Origin: Synergistales bacterium
Lineage (GTDB): Bacteria > Synergistota > Synergistia > Synergistales > 79-D21
DNA: 6,679 nt
Direction of reading: 5' to 3'
Assembly (NCBI GenBank): GCA_015657435.1
Contig: JADLKH010000004.1
Location: forward strand, 305,824 to 312,502
Shown here: positions 1 to 4,874 of the stretch, piece by piece
How the letters are laid out: every line of letters starts with the position of its first letter
How positions within the stretch are numbered: the stretch's first letter is position 1
Notes under the pieces: generated by a model
What the model was told of the DNA's origin: nothing
The model's database searches: none
What the model saw: the letters and a program-made list of their open reading frames with translations, nothing else
Made by a program: the position numbers and the translations under genes

Positions 1-12
1 GTTTCCGCCCAT
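1..12 (-). CDS. Start of a third gene of the ArsA-like operon (partial, runs off left edge)
   Basis: Only four codons are visible (Met-Gly-Gly-Asn), so no function can be given. The start is supported by an unusually complete Shine-Dalgarno sequence on the minus strand, GGAGGTGATC (positions 25 to 16), with the GGAGG core 8 nt before the ATG. It lies 44 nt downstream of the ATPase stop codon on the same strand with no terminator hairpin between them, so it is probably the next cistron of that operon. Whether it is a second ATPase or something else cannot be seen. The start is fairly convincing; the reading frame beyond it is outside the window. Confidence 0.55.
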
Positions 13-15
13 GAC

Positions 16-32
16 GATCACCTCCAGGGAGG
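16..32 (-). promoter_or_regulatory. Strong ribosome binding site inside a small inverted repeat
   Basis: On the minus strand the sequence CCTCCCTGGAGGTGATC precedes the ATG at 12. The GGAGG core (25-21) is the right arm of a CCTCC/GGAGG inverted repeat with only two bases between the arms (21-32). In RNA this could close as a four-pair stem with a four-base loop and partly hide the ribosome binding site, while the remaining TGATC still extends the anti-16S match. The sequence match is seen directly; any regulatory effect is inference. Confidence 0.5.
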
Positions 33-56
33 AATCTTCCTTATTGTGCGGGTAAA

Positions 57-1004
57 CTATAGATTTTTCAAGAGTTTTGTAATCTTGTTCAGTTCACTCA
101 TGCCCCGGATGTCCGTATCCAAAAACGGAATCTCGGTGATCGGAAGATCCATGAAGGTCTCGTGGATCGTCTTCAGGTACGCCTGCTGCGAAAGCCGGTG
201 CTGTTCCATGAAGGTTCCGGCTCCCTCCGGGATGACCCGGTTCACCAGCACCCCCCCGATGGGGATGCCGTATTTCCGAAGCAGCCGGATGGCCCGCTGC
301 GTCTCGAGGATGGGCAGTTTCTCGGCGTTCAGGACGAAATAGAAGGCGGACTTTTCCGGATCGGTCAGGATGCTCCGCGCCATCTCGAACTTTTCCTTGC
401 GTTTTCCCAGAATGTCGGTGATGGGGTCCGTTTCCAGCTTCTGCCGGACGTCGCGGTCGTACTTGGCCACCATGCTCATCAGCTCGACGGCCCGCGCGCG
501 CTTCTCGAGAAGGTGATCGAGCCAGGCCCCGAGGATCTCCGGCAGGGTCAGGAGGCGCAGCGTGTGTCCCGTGGGGGCGGTGTCGAACACGATCGCCTCG
601 TAGGGATCGCCCAGGTGTTCCATCAGCTCGATGAACTTGTCGAAGATGGCCGCTTCCTCGGCTCCGGGGGAACTGTAGGCGATCTCGATCTGGCGCTTGA
701 TCTCGTCGACGATGACGGGGCTGACGATGTGAAGCATCTTCTCCTGGATGCCCTTCATGTACTTCTGGGCTTCCACTTCGGCGTCGATCTCGATGGCCCA
801 GAGGTTCGGAGAGATGAGCGAGATTTCGTCGCCGATCGGGAGGTCGAACGCGTCGGCCAGCGAGTGGGCGGGGTCGGTGGAGACTACGAGAGTCCTGATG
901 CCTTCCTCGGCGAGGGCCAGGGCACGGGCGGCGGCGCAGGTCGTCTTTCCGGTGCCCCCCTTGCCGCCGAAGAAGCTGAAGGCTCGATATGCGGGTCGCG
1001 TCAT
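57..1004 (-). CDS. ArsA/Get3-fold family ATPase
   Basis: A cytosolic P-loop ATPase of 315 residues in the ArsA/Get3/TRC40 group of the SIMIBI class. Visible motifs: deviant Walker A GGKGGTGKTT at residues 13-22, with the signature Lys15 that contacts ATP across the dimer; switch I STDPAHS at 42-48; and switch II FDTAPTGHTLRLL at 140-152. Its length fits a single-domain homodimer rather than the double-domain ArsA of arsenite pumps. The only cysteine is Cys23 next to the P-loop, so both the three-cysteine arsenite site of ArsA and the CxxC zinc clasp of Get3 are absent. The ATG at 1004 is chosen because GGAGG lies just upstream; the frame is open further upstream but would overlap the preceding gene. 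That gene's TAA is 10 nt away, so the two are co-transcribed. A role in arsenite export is unlikely: no arsB, arsR or arsC is visible. The substrate or client is unknown. Confidence 0.92.
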   Translation of the reverse strand: MTRPAYRAFSFFGGKGGTGKTTCAAARALALAEEGIRTLVVSTDPAHSLADAFDLPIGDEISLISPNLWAIEIDAEVEAQKYMKGIQEKMLHIVSPVIVDEIKRQIEIAYSSPGAEEAAIFDKFIELMEHLGDPYEAIVFDTAPTGHTLRLLTLPEILGAWLDHLLEKRARAVELMSMVAKYDRDVRQKLETDPITDILGKRKEKFEMARSILTDPEKSAFYFVLNAEKLPILETQRAIRLLRKYGIPIGGVLVNRVIPEGAGTFMEQHRLSQQAYLKTIHETFMDLPITEIPFLDTDIRGMSELNKITKLLKNL

Positions 1005-1014
1005 GGGGGCCTCC

Positions 1015-1356
1015 TTAGCCGAAATCGTACTGCCCGGCCTTTTCGGCCAGGATGCTCTTGCGGTTCTGCATGCGCCTTTCCCACGGCACCAGTTCCTCCG
1101 CCATGTAGGGCAGCAGTTCAAGCGTGTAGTAGGAGATCGGGTTCGGGATTCCCAGGAAATCCCCGAACAGCAGCAGCATCAGGTTGTCGTTGATGTCGAA
1201 GGCCTCCTTGCGGATCGCCTGCGTGCCGATCTCGACGAACGAGCCGAACAGCATCCCCGAGGCCCATTCCTTCAGGGTCTCGAAGACGGTCTGCCGCTCT
1301 TCGGATTCCTCTTCCGGCGGTTGGTTCCGTTCCTTTTCTTCCTGGGGCATGTCCAT
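1015..1356 (-). CDS. Conserved-looking small acidic protein of unknown function, first gene of the ATPase operon
   Basis: A 113-residue soluble protein I cannot assign to a named family. Residues 1-22 are very rich in Glu/Gln/Pro and look disordered. Residues 24-75 alternate hydrophobic and charged positions, with a hydrophobic stretch NLMLLLFGDFLGIPNP around 57-72 that is too short and broken for a confident membrane helix. The C-terminal third is amphipathic and basic-acidic mixed (ELVPWERRMQNRKS). No cysteines, signal peptide or catalytic motif are seen. The ATG at 1356 follows GGGAGG with a 5-base spacer; a second in-frame ATG at 1350 is possible. The stop TAA is followed at once by the ATPase's GGAGG, so the two genes are tightly linked. 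Guilt by association suggests a partner, regulator or client adaptor of the ATPase; that is inference. It is a real gene because the codon pattern, ribosome site and gene packing all agree. Confidence 0.8.
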   Translation of the reverse strand: MDMPQEEKERNQPPEEESEERQTVFETLKEWASGMLFGSFVEIGTQAIRKEAFDINDNLMLLLFGDFLGIPNPISYYTLELLPYMAEELVPWERRMQNRKSILAEKAGQYDFG

Positions 1357-1384
1357 CCTTCCCTCCCGGGGCGTTCTTCATGAA

Positions 1385-1390
1385 ATTCTA
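1385..1390 (-). promoter_or_regulatory. Candidate -10 element for the ATPase operon
   Basis: On the minus strand TAGAAT matches the sigma70 -10 consensus at five of six bases and would start transcription near 1378, about 22 nt before the ATG at 1356. No convincing -35 hexamer sits 16-18 bp upstream, so this would be a weak or activator-dependent promoter. It is the best candidate in the 114-bp divergent gap. Confidence 0.3.
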
Positions 1391-1411
1391 CTCCAAAAGT
1401 GATCCGCGGGA

Positions 1412-1440
1412 TTGAACGGGACGGCCGTCCCCCCCATAAT
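1412..1440 (+). promoter_or_regulatory. Sigma70-type promoter of the small membrane protein gene
   Basis: TTGAAC (1412-1417, four of six matches to the -35 consensus) and CATAAT (1435-1440, five of six matches to the -10 consensus) are separated by exactly 17 bp, the optimal spacing. Transcription would begin near 1447, some 24 nt before the ATG at 1471. The spacer holds a perfect 14-bp palindrome and ends in a run of seven C. A transcript starting here would not contain the GTG at 1399, which supports the 1471 start for the gene. Confidence 0.6.
1418..1431. promoter_or_regulatory. Perfect 14-bp palindrome in the promoter spacer, candidate operator
   Basis: GGGACGGCCGTCCC is its own reverse complement and begins at the base immediately after the -35 hexamer. 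A dimeric regulator bound here would cover the promoter. The symmetry is seen directly; operator function is inference. In GC-rich DNA a 14-bp perfect palindrome can arise by chance, but its exact placement is notable. Confidence 0.4.
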
Positions 1441-1470
1441 AGAGAGCGCACGCGAGACCGGAAGCGAGGG

Positions 1471-1827
1471 ATGGATGTGAAGGGAAGACGCAGTTCCGCG
1501 GCGGCCCGCCTGGGTTGCCTCAGGCAGTTTTTGATGCTGGGGATCCTCTGGGGGATTTTCGTCGCGATCAACACCATGACCCGCAAGTTTGCCCCGAGCC
1601 TGGAGTTGCGTCTCGGCCAGATCAGCGTCATGGCTTTTGCCGTGTCGGCCGTGGAGCTTTTCGCCGCCTGGTGGATCAGCCTCAGGCTCACGAACGCCGC
1701 CATGAATTCCCTGATCGCCCGTGCGGTGGCCCGGGAGGAGGAAAGGGACCGGCTGGAAGCGGAGGAATCGGCGAAGGCGGCTCCGCCCGCGGATGCGAAG
1801 GCGGAGCCGGTGAAGGCGGAGGAATAG
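1471..1827 (+). CDS. Small membrane protein of unknown function with two transmembrane helices and an acidic tail
   Basis: A protein of 118 residues. The N-terminus is basic (MDVKGRRSSAAARLG). Two hydrophobic segments follow: about residues 19-37 (containing FLMLGILWGIFVAINTM) and about 50-71 (containing ISVMAFAVSAVELFAAWWISL). The last 35-40 residues are a charged Glu/Ala/Lys-rich tail, likely helical or disordered, with low-complexity codons. By the positive-inside rule both ends are probably cytoplasmic. I do not recognise the family. The ATG at 1471 is chosen over a GTG at 1399 because a good promoter at 1412-1440 would start transcription after the GTG and because the extra 24 residues are Arg-rich and unlike a membrane protein leader. 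The ribosome site is weak: GAGGG directly abuts the ATG. The gene is monocistronic, ending in the terminator at 1829-1861. Confidence 0.72.
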   Translation: MDVKGRRSSAAARLGCLRQFLMLGILWGIFVAINTMTRKFAPSLELRLGQISVMAFAVSAVELFAAWWISLRLTNAAMNSLIARAVAREEERDRLEAEESAKAAPPADAKAEPVKAEE

Positions 1828-1828
1828 G

Positions 1829-1861
1829 AAAAAGCCCGGCCGGTTTCGGCCGGGCTTTTTT
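1829..1861. terminator. Bidirectional rho-independent terminator between convergent genes
   Basis: A 9-bp GC stem (GCCCGGCCG at 1834-1842 and CGGCCGGGC at 1847-1855) with a 4-base loop is flanked by five A on the left and six T on the right. It can terminate transcripts from both directions: the plus-strand membrane protein gene ending at 1827 and the minus-strand MFS gene. The MFS stop codon shares base 1861 with the T tract. Confidence 0.93.
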
Positions 1862-3024
1862 CATTTTGCCGTTTCCGGAGACAGGACCGGTTTCCAGAGG
1901 AATCTCCAGGCCCCGGCGGCTCCCAGCAGCATGAGGGCCGCGAACCCGCCGAAGGCTGGTGAATTGCCGAAAACGGGACTGAAGAGCCCGAACACGAAGG
2001 GGGTCACGGCCCAGCCCGAATCCATGGCGAACCAGACCATGGCGGTCGCTTTCGGGCGAAGGCGTTCCGGGGTCATGTCCCCCACCATGGCCAGGTGGGC
2101 GGGAAAGCCCATGCCCACGCCCAGTCCGAAGGTTGCCCCGCAAAGCACCGCGCCCGCGTTGGAGCTCACCAGGCTCAGCATCGCCATGGCCAGGGCCATG
2201 AGGCCGAAACTCGGCGCCGCGATGCGGGGCCTGGGGATCCGGTCCACGAAGTGCAGGGTCGCGATGCGGACCGTCAGGGCGGCGACGGCGCTGGAAACGA
2301 GGAAGGCCGACGGAACGAGCCCCTGCGGGACGAGCAGGGCGCCCACGCAGAGGACCATGGAATCGGTCAGGGAAAGCAGAAACATGGAACCCAGCAGCGC
2401 CCGCACTGAAGGGAGGGCGAACAGGTCACGGTAGGATCCCCAGGCTTCCTTCCGGGAGGCTCCCCTGGCGAGCGACACTTTCCCGAACGACAAACCGAGG
2501 CCCGCGCAGAAAAGAGCCATCAGAGGGGAGAGCGAAAGATAGCCCGCCACGTGTCCGTGGCGGATCAGCCAGTCGGCCAGGGGAATCACCGAAACATGCG
2601 GGACCATGGAGCCCGCGGTCATCAGGGCGAAGGCAAATCCCCGCTTCTCGGGCGGGACGAACAGGTTCTGGTAGGCCGTGAAGGCGACGATGAACGCGCT
2701 GTAGCCGATCCCCATGAGGATCCGGCAGGCGAAGACGAGAGGAAGATTCGCCCCTGAAAAGGCGATTCCGACGCTGCCGGCGAAGGCCGTCAAAGCGGAC
2801 CCTACCAGGGTGGGGCGCAGGCCGAAACCCTCCACGAGCCATCCTCCGGCCGGGCGGAACAGGGTCGTGGCCACGTAGAACAGGCTGACCGCCACTCCGG
2901 CGGCCTGGGGAGACACGCCCCGGGAGCCCAGCAGATTGGCCAGGAAGTAGTAGACGTTCGAATAGGCGAAGATGCCGAAGGCGGCGGCGATGAGGAGAGA
3001 GAGCCTCCGGCCGAAACCGCTCAC
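1861..3024 (-). CDS. Major facilitator superfamily transporter, 12 transmembrane helices
   Basis: An inner-membrane secondary transporter of 387 residues. Twelve hydrophobic segments can be counted, from about 8-32 (LSLLIAAAFGIFAYSNVYYF) to about 360-380 (FGGFAALMLLGAAGAW). The loop between helices 2 and 3 reads GGWLVEGFGLRP at 60-71, a recognisable form of the MFS motif A (G-x-L-x-D-R-x-G-x-R) with Glu in place of Asp. Helix 4 carries the expected Arg and Gly (RILMGIGYSAF). The start is the GTG at 3024, whose last two bases form part of the TGA stop of the preceding VOC gene (GTGA overlap); GAGG lies 7 nt upstream inside that gene. The frame is open far upstream, but that part is antisense-like shadow of the VOC gene. 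Translational coupling suggests transport of a substrate or product of the VOC enzyme. Substrate and direction cannot be read from sequence; drug-efflux and sugar-efflux branches are alternatives. Confidence 0.9.
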   Translation of the reverse strand: MSGFGRRLSLLIAAAFGIFAYSNVYYFLANLLGSRGVSPQAAGVAVSLFYVATTLFRPAGGWLVEGFGLRPTLVGSALTAFAGSVGIAFSGANLPLVFACRILMGIGYSAFIVAFTAYQNLFVPPEKRGFAFALMTAGSMVPHVSVIPLADWLIRHGHVAGYLSLSPLMALFCAGLGLSFGKVSLARGASRKEAWGSYRDLFALPSVRALLGSMFLLSLTDSMVLCVGALLVPQGLVPSAFLVSSAVAALTVRIATLHFVDRIPRPRIAAPSFGLMALAMAMLSLVSSNAGAVLCGATFGLGVGMGFPAHLAMVGDMTPERLRPKATAMVWFAMDSGWAVTPFVFGLFSPVFGNSPAFGGFAALMLLGAAGAWRFLWKPVLSPETAK

Positions 3025-3893
3025 GGAAGGGCCTCGATGCCGACGGCGATGCGGTCCGTGTCCCGGGTGAGAAAGCCTTCGGCCGAGTGCGAAAGCGGCT
3101 CTGCGGTCAGGCCGGATTGCAGGGTCCGGAGCTTCAGGCTTTCCACGTCGTCCTGCGTCGGCAGGACCAGGGAAAAGCTCCTCAGGCCCGCCGTGCCCGC
3201 AGGGGCGGGCTGGGCGTTGCGGCTGTCCCAGATATTCGTTCCCACGTGGTGGTGGTAGTCTCCCGCGGCGAAGAAGAGGGCCCCGGGGTATCCCTTCTGC
3301 GTCACGGTCAGCCCCAGGTGTCCGGAGTAGAAGGCCTTGGCCTTGTCCAGGTTCGAAACCCGCAGGTGAACATGCCCGACGATCGTCCCCGCAGGCATTC
3401 CGCGCCACGGGTCGCCTTCCGCCTCGGCCAGGAGGCGTCGGCTTTCGAGGGGTTTCGTGACCATGATGATCTGCCCTCTCGAGAAGGTCCAGCTTTCCCT
3501 GGGGCGGTCGATGTAGATTTCGACCCCGATCCCGTCGGGGGCTTCCAGGTACAGCGCCTCGCTGACTCCGTGGTCGCTCAGCCCTTCGAGCGGGGTTCCC
3601 GCTTCGCCCAGATGCCTGAGGAGGCGCCCCAGGTCCGCCCTCGAGGGCAGGCGGACCGCCACGTGGTAGAGCCCCGTCCGCCCGGGATCCTGGGGAAGCT
3701 TCGAGTCTTCCCTGAGGGCTATCGCCCATTCGTCGCCCTCCTGCGGGAAAAGCAGGGTCCTGCCTTCCCCTTCCAGGACCTCGGCACGGAATCCAAGCAG
3801 GTCCTTCCAGAACGCCAGGGATTCGGCGAGGTTCGTGACGCCGAGCACGACATGTCCGATGCGGGTCTTTTCGGGTAAACGGAAAGCAGCCAT
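3021..3893 (-). CDS. Two-domain VOC superfamily protein, CatE-like (catechol-2,3-dioxygenase/glyoxalase type)
   Basis: A cytosolic protein of 290 residues with two tandem vicinal-oxygen-chelate modules. The N-terminal module (about 9-132) has the full metal triad: His14 (RIGHVVLGV), His77 (GLYHVAVRLP) and Glu125 (GVEIYIDRP). It also contains the typical SEALYLEAPDGIGVEIYIDRPR stretch of CatE-type proteins (split here between 111-120 and 121-132). The C-terminal module (about 170-288) has GHVHLRV (His174/176), YHHHVGTNIW (His214-216) and ends in GIE. Length and domain order match the Bacillus CatE/YfiE type, which cleaves catechol between C2 and C3 using Fe(II). Actual substrate here is unproven; other VOC proteins of this shape act on glyoxal adducts or antibiotics. 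The ATG at 3893 is chosen: GGAGG is 9 nt upstream, whereas the GTG at 3902 is too close to it. The gene overlaps the downstream MFS gene. Confidence 0.88.
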   Translation of the reverse strand: MAAFRLPEKTRIGHVVLGVTNLAESLAFWKDLLGFRAEVLEGEGRTLLFPQEGDEWAIALREDSKLPQDPGRTGLYHVAVRLPSRADLGRLLRHLGEAGTPLEGLSDHGVSEALYLEAPDGIGVEIYIDRPRESWTFSRGQIIMVTKPLESRRLLAEAEGDPWRGMPAGTIVGHVHLRVSNLDKAKAFYSGHLGLTVTQKGYPGALFFAAGDYHHHVGTNIWDSRNAQPAPAGTAGLRSFSLVLPTQDDVESLKLRTLQSGLTAEPLSHSAEGFLTRDTDRIAVGIEALP

Positions 3894-3930
3894 GTGAAAC
3901 ACCCTCCAGTTTGGATTTACTCCTGACAGT

Positions 3931-3941
3931 TTACAACGTAA
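3931..3941. promoter_or_regulatory. Short dyad upstream of the VOC gene, weak operator candidate
   Basis: TTAC and GTAA arms surround AAC, about 38-48 bp before the VOC start codon, inside the AT-richer stretch where a promoter would be expected. A partial repeat of TTTAC also occurs at 3916-3920. Four-base arms are short, so chance is a serious alternative. Confidence 0.2.
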
Positions 3942-4012
3942 CGAAACCTCTGCCGAGCCCTGAAAAGGAGTGTTCCCTCACCCGGAAGCTTCCCGTCGCC
4001 CCCGATCCGGAA

Positions 4013-4069
4013 GGGAACCGGAACGGTTTGCGGACTTCGTGGTCCTTTTATATTTTTCTCCCGGTTCCC
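4013..4069. repeat. 9-bp inverted repeat bracketing a candidate promoter
   Basis: GGGAACCGG (4013-4021) and CCGGTTCCC (4061-4069) are perfect reverse complements separated by 39 bp. The gap contains the TTGCGG and TATTTT elements of the distal candidate promoter. Spaced sites of this sort can bind two regulator dimers or half-sites, or form a long-looped hairpin. Function is inference. Confidence 0.45.
4028..4056 (+). promoter_or_regulatory. Distal candidate promoter of the aldolase-PolX operon
   Basis: TTGCGG (4028-4033) and TATTTT (4051-4056) stand 17 bp apart in an AT-rich pocket of an otherwise GC-rich sequence. Each hexamer is a moderate match to sigma70. A start near 4063 would give a leader of about 145 nt able to fold. 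Confidence 0.4.
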
Positions 4070-4134
4070 CTTTCGACTTTTGCCTGTTCGGCGGGCAGAG
4101 CCGGATCGAAAAGGGAAATGAAAAAAAAGAGAAG

Positions 4135-4161
4135 TTCCTTAAGCTCCCTCCCCGATATAAA
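4135..4161 (+). promoter_or_regulatory. Proximal candidate promoter of the aldolase-PolX operon
   Basis: TATAAA (4156-4161, within GATATAAAAT) is a good -10 element. The best upstream hexamer is TTCCTT (4135-4140) with a short 15-bp spacer, but a run of eight A just upstream (4121-4128) could serve as an UP element. Transcription would start near 4168 and give a leader of about 41 nt. Confidence 0.4.
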
Positions 4162-4200
4162 ATCAGGGGAAGAAATCATCGAGTCGGACTCCGGAGGGAG
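4144..4200 (+). promoter_or_regulatory. Possible anti-Shine-Dalgarno pairing in the long leader
   Basis: CTCCCTCC (4144-4151) is an exact reverse complement of GGAGGGAG (4193-4200), which is the ribosome binding site of the aldolase gene. In a transcript from the distal promoter the two could pair over 8 bp with a 41-nt loop and mask the site. A transcript from the proximal promoter would lack the masking arm. An 11-base dyad GAGTC-G-GACTC (4181-4191) lies within the loop next to the ribosome site. Confidence 0.3.
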
Positions 4201-4208
4201 GGGCAGGC

Positions 4209-4874
4209 TTGCTGCTCGAAAGGGAAAGGACACTTGTTGCGGAATATGGACGGATGCTCATGATGGAAGGTCTGACTCGCGGAACGGCAGGAAACCTGAG
4301 CATCGTCAACCGTTCCCGCGGATTGGTGGCGATCAAGCCCAGCGCCATCGAATACCTCGAAGCCGTCCCGGAGGACATCGCCGTCGTGGATTTCGATGGA
4401 CGACAGGTCGAAGGCCCCTGGAAGCCGTCGAGCGAAACGCCGATGCACCTGGCCCTCTACCGGGAAAGGCCGGAAATCGGGGCGGTGGTCCACACCCACT
4501 CCCCTTTCGCGACGACCTTCGCCTGCCTGGAGAGGGAGATTCCCCCGGTTCACTACCTGATCGCGATGGCGGGGCCTCGAATTCCCTGCATCCCCTACGT
4601 GCCTTTCGGTACGGAGGCTCTTGCCGGAAGCGTGTCGGCCGGGATGGGGCCGGGGAAGGCCGCCCTGCTGGCTCATCACGGCCTGGTGACGGTCGGGGCC
4701 GACATGCCGGAAGCCTTTTCGGTGGCTCAAGCCGTGGAATTCGTCGCCGAAATCACGTGGAGGGCTTCCTGCGTGGCCGTTCCGCCGGTGCTTTCGCCGG
4801 AGCAGGTTGAGGACGCCCTTCGGCGGATGGCCCGCTACGGCCGGTCCGCCCCCGCCCGGGAGGAAGGCTCCTGA
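4209..4874 (+). CDS. Class II aldolase, L-fuculose-phosphate aldolase-like
   Basis: A cytosolic zinc aldolase of 221 residues, close to the 215 of E. coli FucA, which splits L-fuculose 1-phosphate to dihydroxyacetone phosphate and L-lactaldehyde. Visible residues by comparison with FucA: phosphate-binding GTAGN at 25-29 and SSE at 74-76, catalytic Glu76, zinc ligands His95 and His97 (VVHTHS) and His157 (AHHGL), Tyr116 (HYLIAMAG) and Tyr210 (RYG). The usual Ser/Thr-Gly of the second phosphate loop reads Ser45-Ala46 (KPSAIEY). The start is TTG at 4209, chosen because GGAGGGAGGGG lies just upstream and because starting at the ATG at 4254 would remove the first family helix. It overlaps PolX by one base. 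No fucose kinase, isomerase or permease is visible, so salvage of 5-deoxyribose or methylthioribose phosphates, or a related sugar-phosphate cleavage, is an alternative role. Confidence 0.87.
   Translation: MLLERERTLVAEYGRMLMMEGLTRGTAGNLSIVNRSRGLVAIKPSAIEYLEAVPEDIAVVDFDGRQVEGPWKPSSETPMHLALYRERPEIGAVVHTHSPFATTFACLEREIPPVHYLIAMAGPRIPCIPYVPFGTEALAGSVSAGMGPGKAALLAHHGLVTVGADMPEAFSVAQAVEFVAEITWRASCVAVPPVLSPEQVEDALRRMARYGRSAPAREEGS

Larger units (their letters stand above)
3894..4208. other. Divergent non-coding region between the VOC-MFS and aldolase-PolX operons
   Basis: This 315-bp gap is lower in GC than its neighbours and holds no convincing gene. Left to right it contains the VOC ribosome site (3903-3907), a short TTAC-AAC-GTAA dyad (3931-3941), a GGAAGCTTCC palindrome (3984-3993), a 9-bp inverted repeat that brackets a candidate promoter (4013-4069), a second imperfect repeat CCCTTTCGA/TCGAAAAGGG (4067-4115), an A-rich tract (4121-4128), a second candidate promoter, and the aldolase ribosome site. 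A long open frame crosses it on the plus strand but continues as a wrong-frame shadow of the aldolase. I see no clear -35/-10 pair for the VOC gene. Confidence 0.7.

Noticed and set aside
162..1193. Long plus-strand open frame opposite the ATPase gene
   Set aside because: It is antisense to a clear P-loop ATPase, its protein is low in complexity and has no motif, and long antisense frames are expected in GC-rich DNA.
57..1356. Arsenic resistance operon
   Set aside because: Only the ATPase fold suggests it; metal-binding cysteines are missing and no ArsB, ArsC, ArsD or ArsR is present in the window.
1399..1470. GTG start at 1399 for the small membrane protein
   Set aside because: It lies upstream of the best promoter's start site, has no good ribosome site, and adds an Arg-rich stretch unlike a membrane protein N-terminus.
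3025..3729. N-terminal extension of the MFS frame over the VOC gene
   Set aside because: The extension is Arg/Gly/Pro-rich shadow sequence of the VOC gene, while the GTG at 3024 has a ribosome site, a GTGA overlap and immediately precedes the first membrane helix.
4067..4115. CCCTTTCGA/TCGAAAAGGG repeat as a terminator or riboswitch
   Set aside because: The stem needs a bulge, has a loop of about 30 bases and no T tract follows on either strand; no known riboswitch consensus is recognisable.
3911..4810. Plus-strand open frame through the divergent gap into the aldolase
   Set aside because: Its second half is a wrong-frame reading of the aldolase and its first half lacks a ribosome site and motif.
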